Origin: Bradyrhizobium sp. Arg816
GTDB taxonomy: Bacteria > Pseudomonadota > Alphaproteobacteria > Rhizobiales > Xanthobacteraceae
Length of the DNA: 64,000 bases
Assembly (NCBI RefSeq): GCF_029989365.1
Contig: NZ_JAPRAQ010000024.1
Span: forward strand, 1-64,000
Direction: 5' to 3'
The position numbers were made by a program, and so were the translations under genes. Below are positions 63,089 through 64,000 of the stretch, piece after piece; the stretch's first letter is position 1; every line of letters begins with the position of its first letter. The notes under the pieces are model-generated. The model was not told the origin of the DNA, did not search any database, and saw only the letters and a list, made by a program, of their open reading frames with translations.

Positions 63089-63298
63089 TCAGGCCGAGAC
63101 CCGCGACGGCTCTTCCACGATCGAGAAGCGGACGCCGGCCTTGTGGCGGTTTTCTTCCGAGACGGTGCGCCAGGCTTCCTCGGCTTCCGTGCGGGTCTTG
63201 AACGGACCCTGCACCTGGGCGGAGCCTTCCACCAGCTTGTGGAAGTTCATCGAACCGAACTCGCCGCCGATCACCCAGAAATTGCTGCCTTTGGTCAT
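63089..63298 (-). CDS. DUF4170 small protein
   Basis: A 69-residue protein: FWVIGGEFGSMNFHKLVEGSA then VQGPFKTRTEAEEAWRTVSEENRHK is the DUF4170 pattern. Function is unknown. It follows aceA by 30 bases on the same strand with AAGAGGAG upstream and is probably co-transcribed with it. Closed by palindromes downstream. Confidence 0.85.
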   Translation of the reverse strand: MTKGSNFWVIGGEFGSMNFHKLVEGSAQVQGPFKTRTEAEEAWRTVSEENRHKAGVRFSIVEEPSRVSA

Positions 63299-63328
63299 TG
63301 TCAGTCTCCTCTTGGATAGCGTGGTGCG

Positions 63329-64000
63329 TTAGCCGAACTGGTTCATCGTGTTGTGGGTGCCGCCCGCCTTCAGGGCAGCCTCGCCGGCGAAGTATTCCTT
63401 GTGGTCGTCGCCGATGTCGGAGCCGGCCATGTTCTGATGCTTGGCGCAGGCGATACCCTGGCGGATCTCGGCGCGCTGCACGTTCTTCACGTAGCCGAGC
63501 ATGCCCTGGTCGCCGAAATATTCCTTCGCCAGATTGTCGGTCGACAGCGCCGCCGTGTGATAGGTCGGCAACGTGATCAGGTGATGGAAGATGCCGGCAC
63601 GCTTGGCTGAGTCGGCCTGGAAGGTGCGGATGCGCTCGTCGGCTTCCTTCGCCAGCGGCGTATCGTCGTATTCTGGCTTCATCAGCTCGGCGCGGTTGTA
63701 CTTGCTGACGTCCTGGCCGGCTTCCTTCATCGCGTCGTAGACCTGCCAACGGAAGTTGATGGTCCAGTTGAACGACGGCGAGTTGTTGTAGGCCAGCTTC
63801 GCGTTCGGAACCACCTTGCGGATCCGGTCGACCATCTTGGCGATCTGCTCGATATGCGGCTTCTCGGTCTCGATCCAGAGCAGGTCGGCGCCGTTCTGCA
63901 GCGAGGTGATGCTGTCGAGCACGCAGCGGTCTTCGCCGGTGCCGGGACGGAACTGGTAGAGATTGGAGGGCAGCCGCTTCGGACGCATCATCTTGCCGTC
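63329..64000 (-). CDS. aceA: Isocitrate lyase, 3' part (gene continues beyond the window)
   Basis: The C-terminal 224 codons of the large-type isocitrate lyase of the glyoxylate shunt, which splits isocitrate to succinate and glyoxylate. Visible blocks are PSNLYQFRPGTGEDRCVLDS, LLWIETEKPHIEQI, YNNSPSFNWTINFRWQ and the C-terminal KHQNMAGSDIGDDHKEYF. The catalytic KKCGH signature lies outside the window at the 5' side. The frame is open to the window edge. Confidence 0.95.
   Translation of the reverse strand, partial: DGKMMRPKRLPSNLYQFRPGTGEDRCVLDSITSLQNGADLLWIETEKPHIEQIAKMVDRIRKVVPNAKLAYNNSPSFNWTINFRWQVYDAMKEAGQDVSKYNRAELMKPEYDDTPLAKEADERIRTFQADSAKRAGIFHHLITLPTYHTAALSTDNLAKEYFGDQGMLGYVKNVQRAEIRQGIACAKHQNMAGSDIGDDHKEYFAGEAALKAGGTHNTMNQFG

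Overview
The window looks like chromosomal DNA of an alphaproteobacterium of the Bradyrhizobium type (Nitrobacteraceae). This rests on the high GC content, a cytochrome b/c1 polyprotein gene behind a Rieske gene (the fbcFH arrangement), a fused anthranilate synthase trpE(G) with a tryptophan-rich leader peptide, a large-type isocitrate lyase, and several families of intergenic palindromes typical of these genomes. No rRNA, tRNA, CRISPR array, complete insertion sequence or prophage was recognised.

Layout. 0.2-12 kb is core: PaaI-type thioesterase, mutY, a DciA-like protein, a DsbA-like oxidoreductase, smc, an Rsm22-type methyltransferase, a lemA/M48 protease pair, and two consecutive P-loop ATPase genes followed by a GIY-YIG protein. 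12-20 kb runs mostly on the minus strand: a GNAT enzyme, a glutathione transferase, trpL-trpE(G)-apt with a readable attenuator, a dienelactone hydrolase and fbcFH. 20.4-24.2 kb on the plus strand holds trmL with an in-frame amber stop, queE, a queD-like gene, hemF, a HAD hydrolase and a small acidic DUF2158-type protein.

24-43 kb is the accessory part: an outer-membrane barrel protein, small unknown proteins, regulators of the TetR, LysR and YafY/WYL types, an amidase with two operator-like palindromes, a methyltransferase, and a frameshifted PQQ alcohol dehydrogenase. It also holds a 6.5-kb minus-strand segment (giant adenylate cyclase/ATPase/TPR protein, a di-iron heme-oxygenase-like protein, a Tat-exported unknown) lying between a broken and an intact copy of the same TauE/SafE sequence.

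42.5-46 kb is a tight minus-strand operon of overlapping genes (DUF1285, CoA-type NUDIX, DUF6111, CCA-adding enzyme, TauE/SafE). 46.3-53.1 kb is a plus-strand MoxR/DUF58/DUF4159/membrane-protein operon. 53.4-56.5 kb pairs a DUF2946 protein with a ZnuD-like TonB receptor behind a Zur-box-like palindrome. The rest holds two GNAT enzymes, a membrane glycosyltransferase-like protein divergent from a GT2/DUF2304 pair, VOC and NUDIX proteins, a metallophosphoesterase, an unknown membrane-anchored protein, a DUF4170 protein and the 3' part of aceA, which runs off the right edge.

All identifications come from reading the translations and the DNA by eye; no database search was run.
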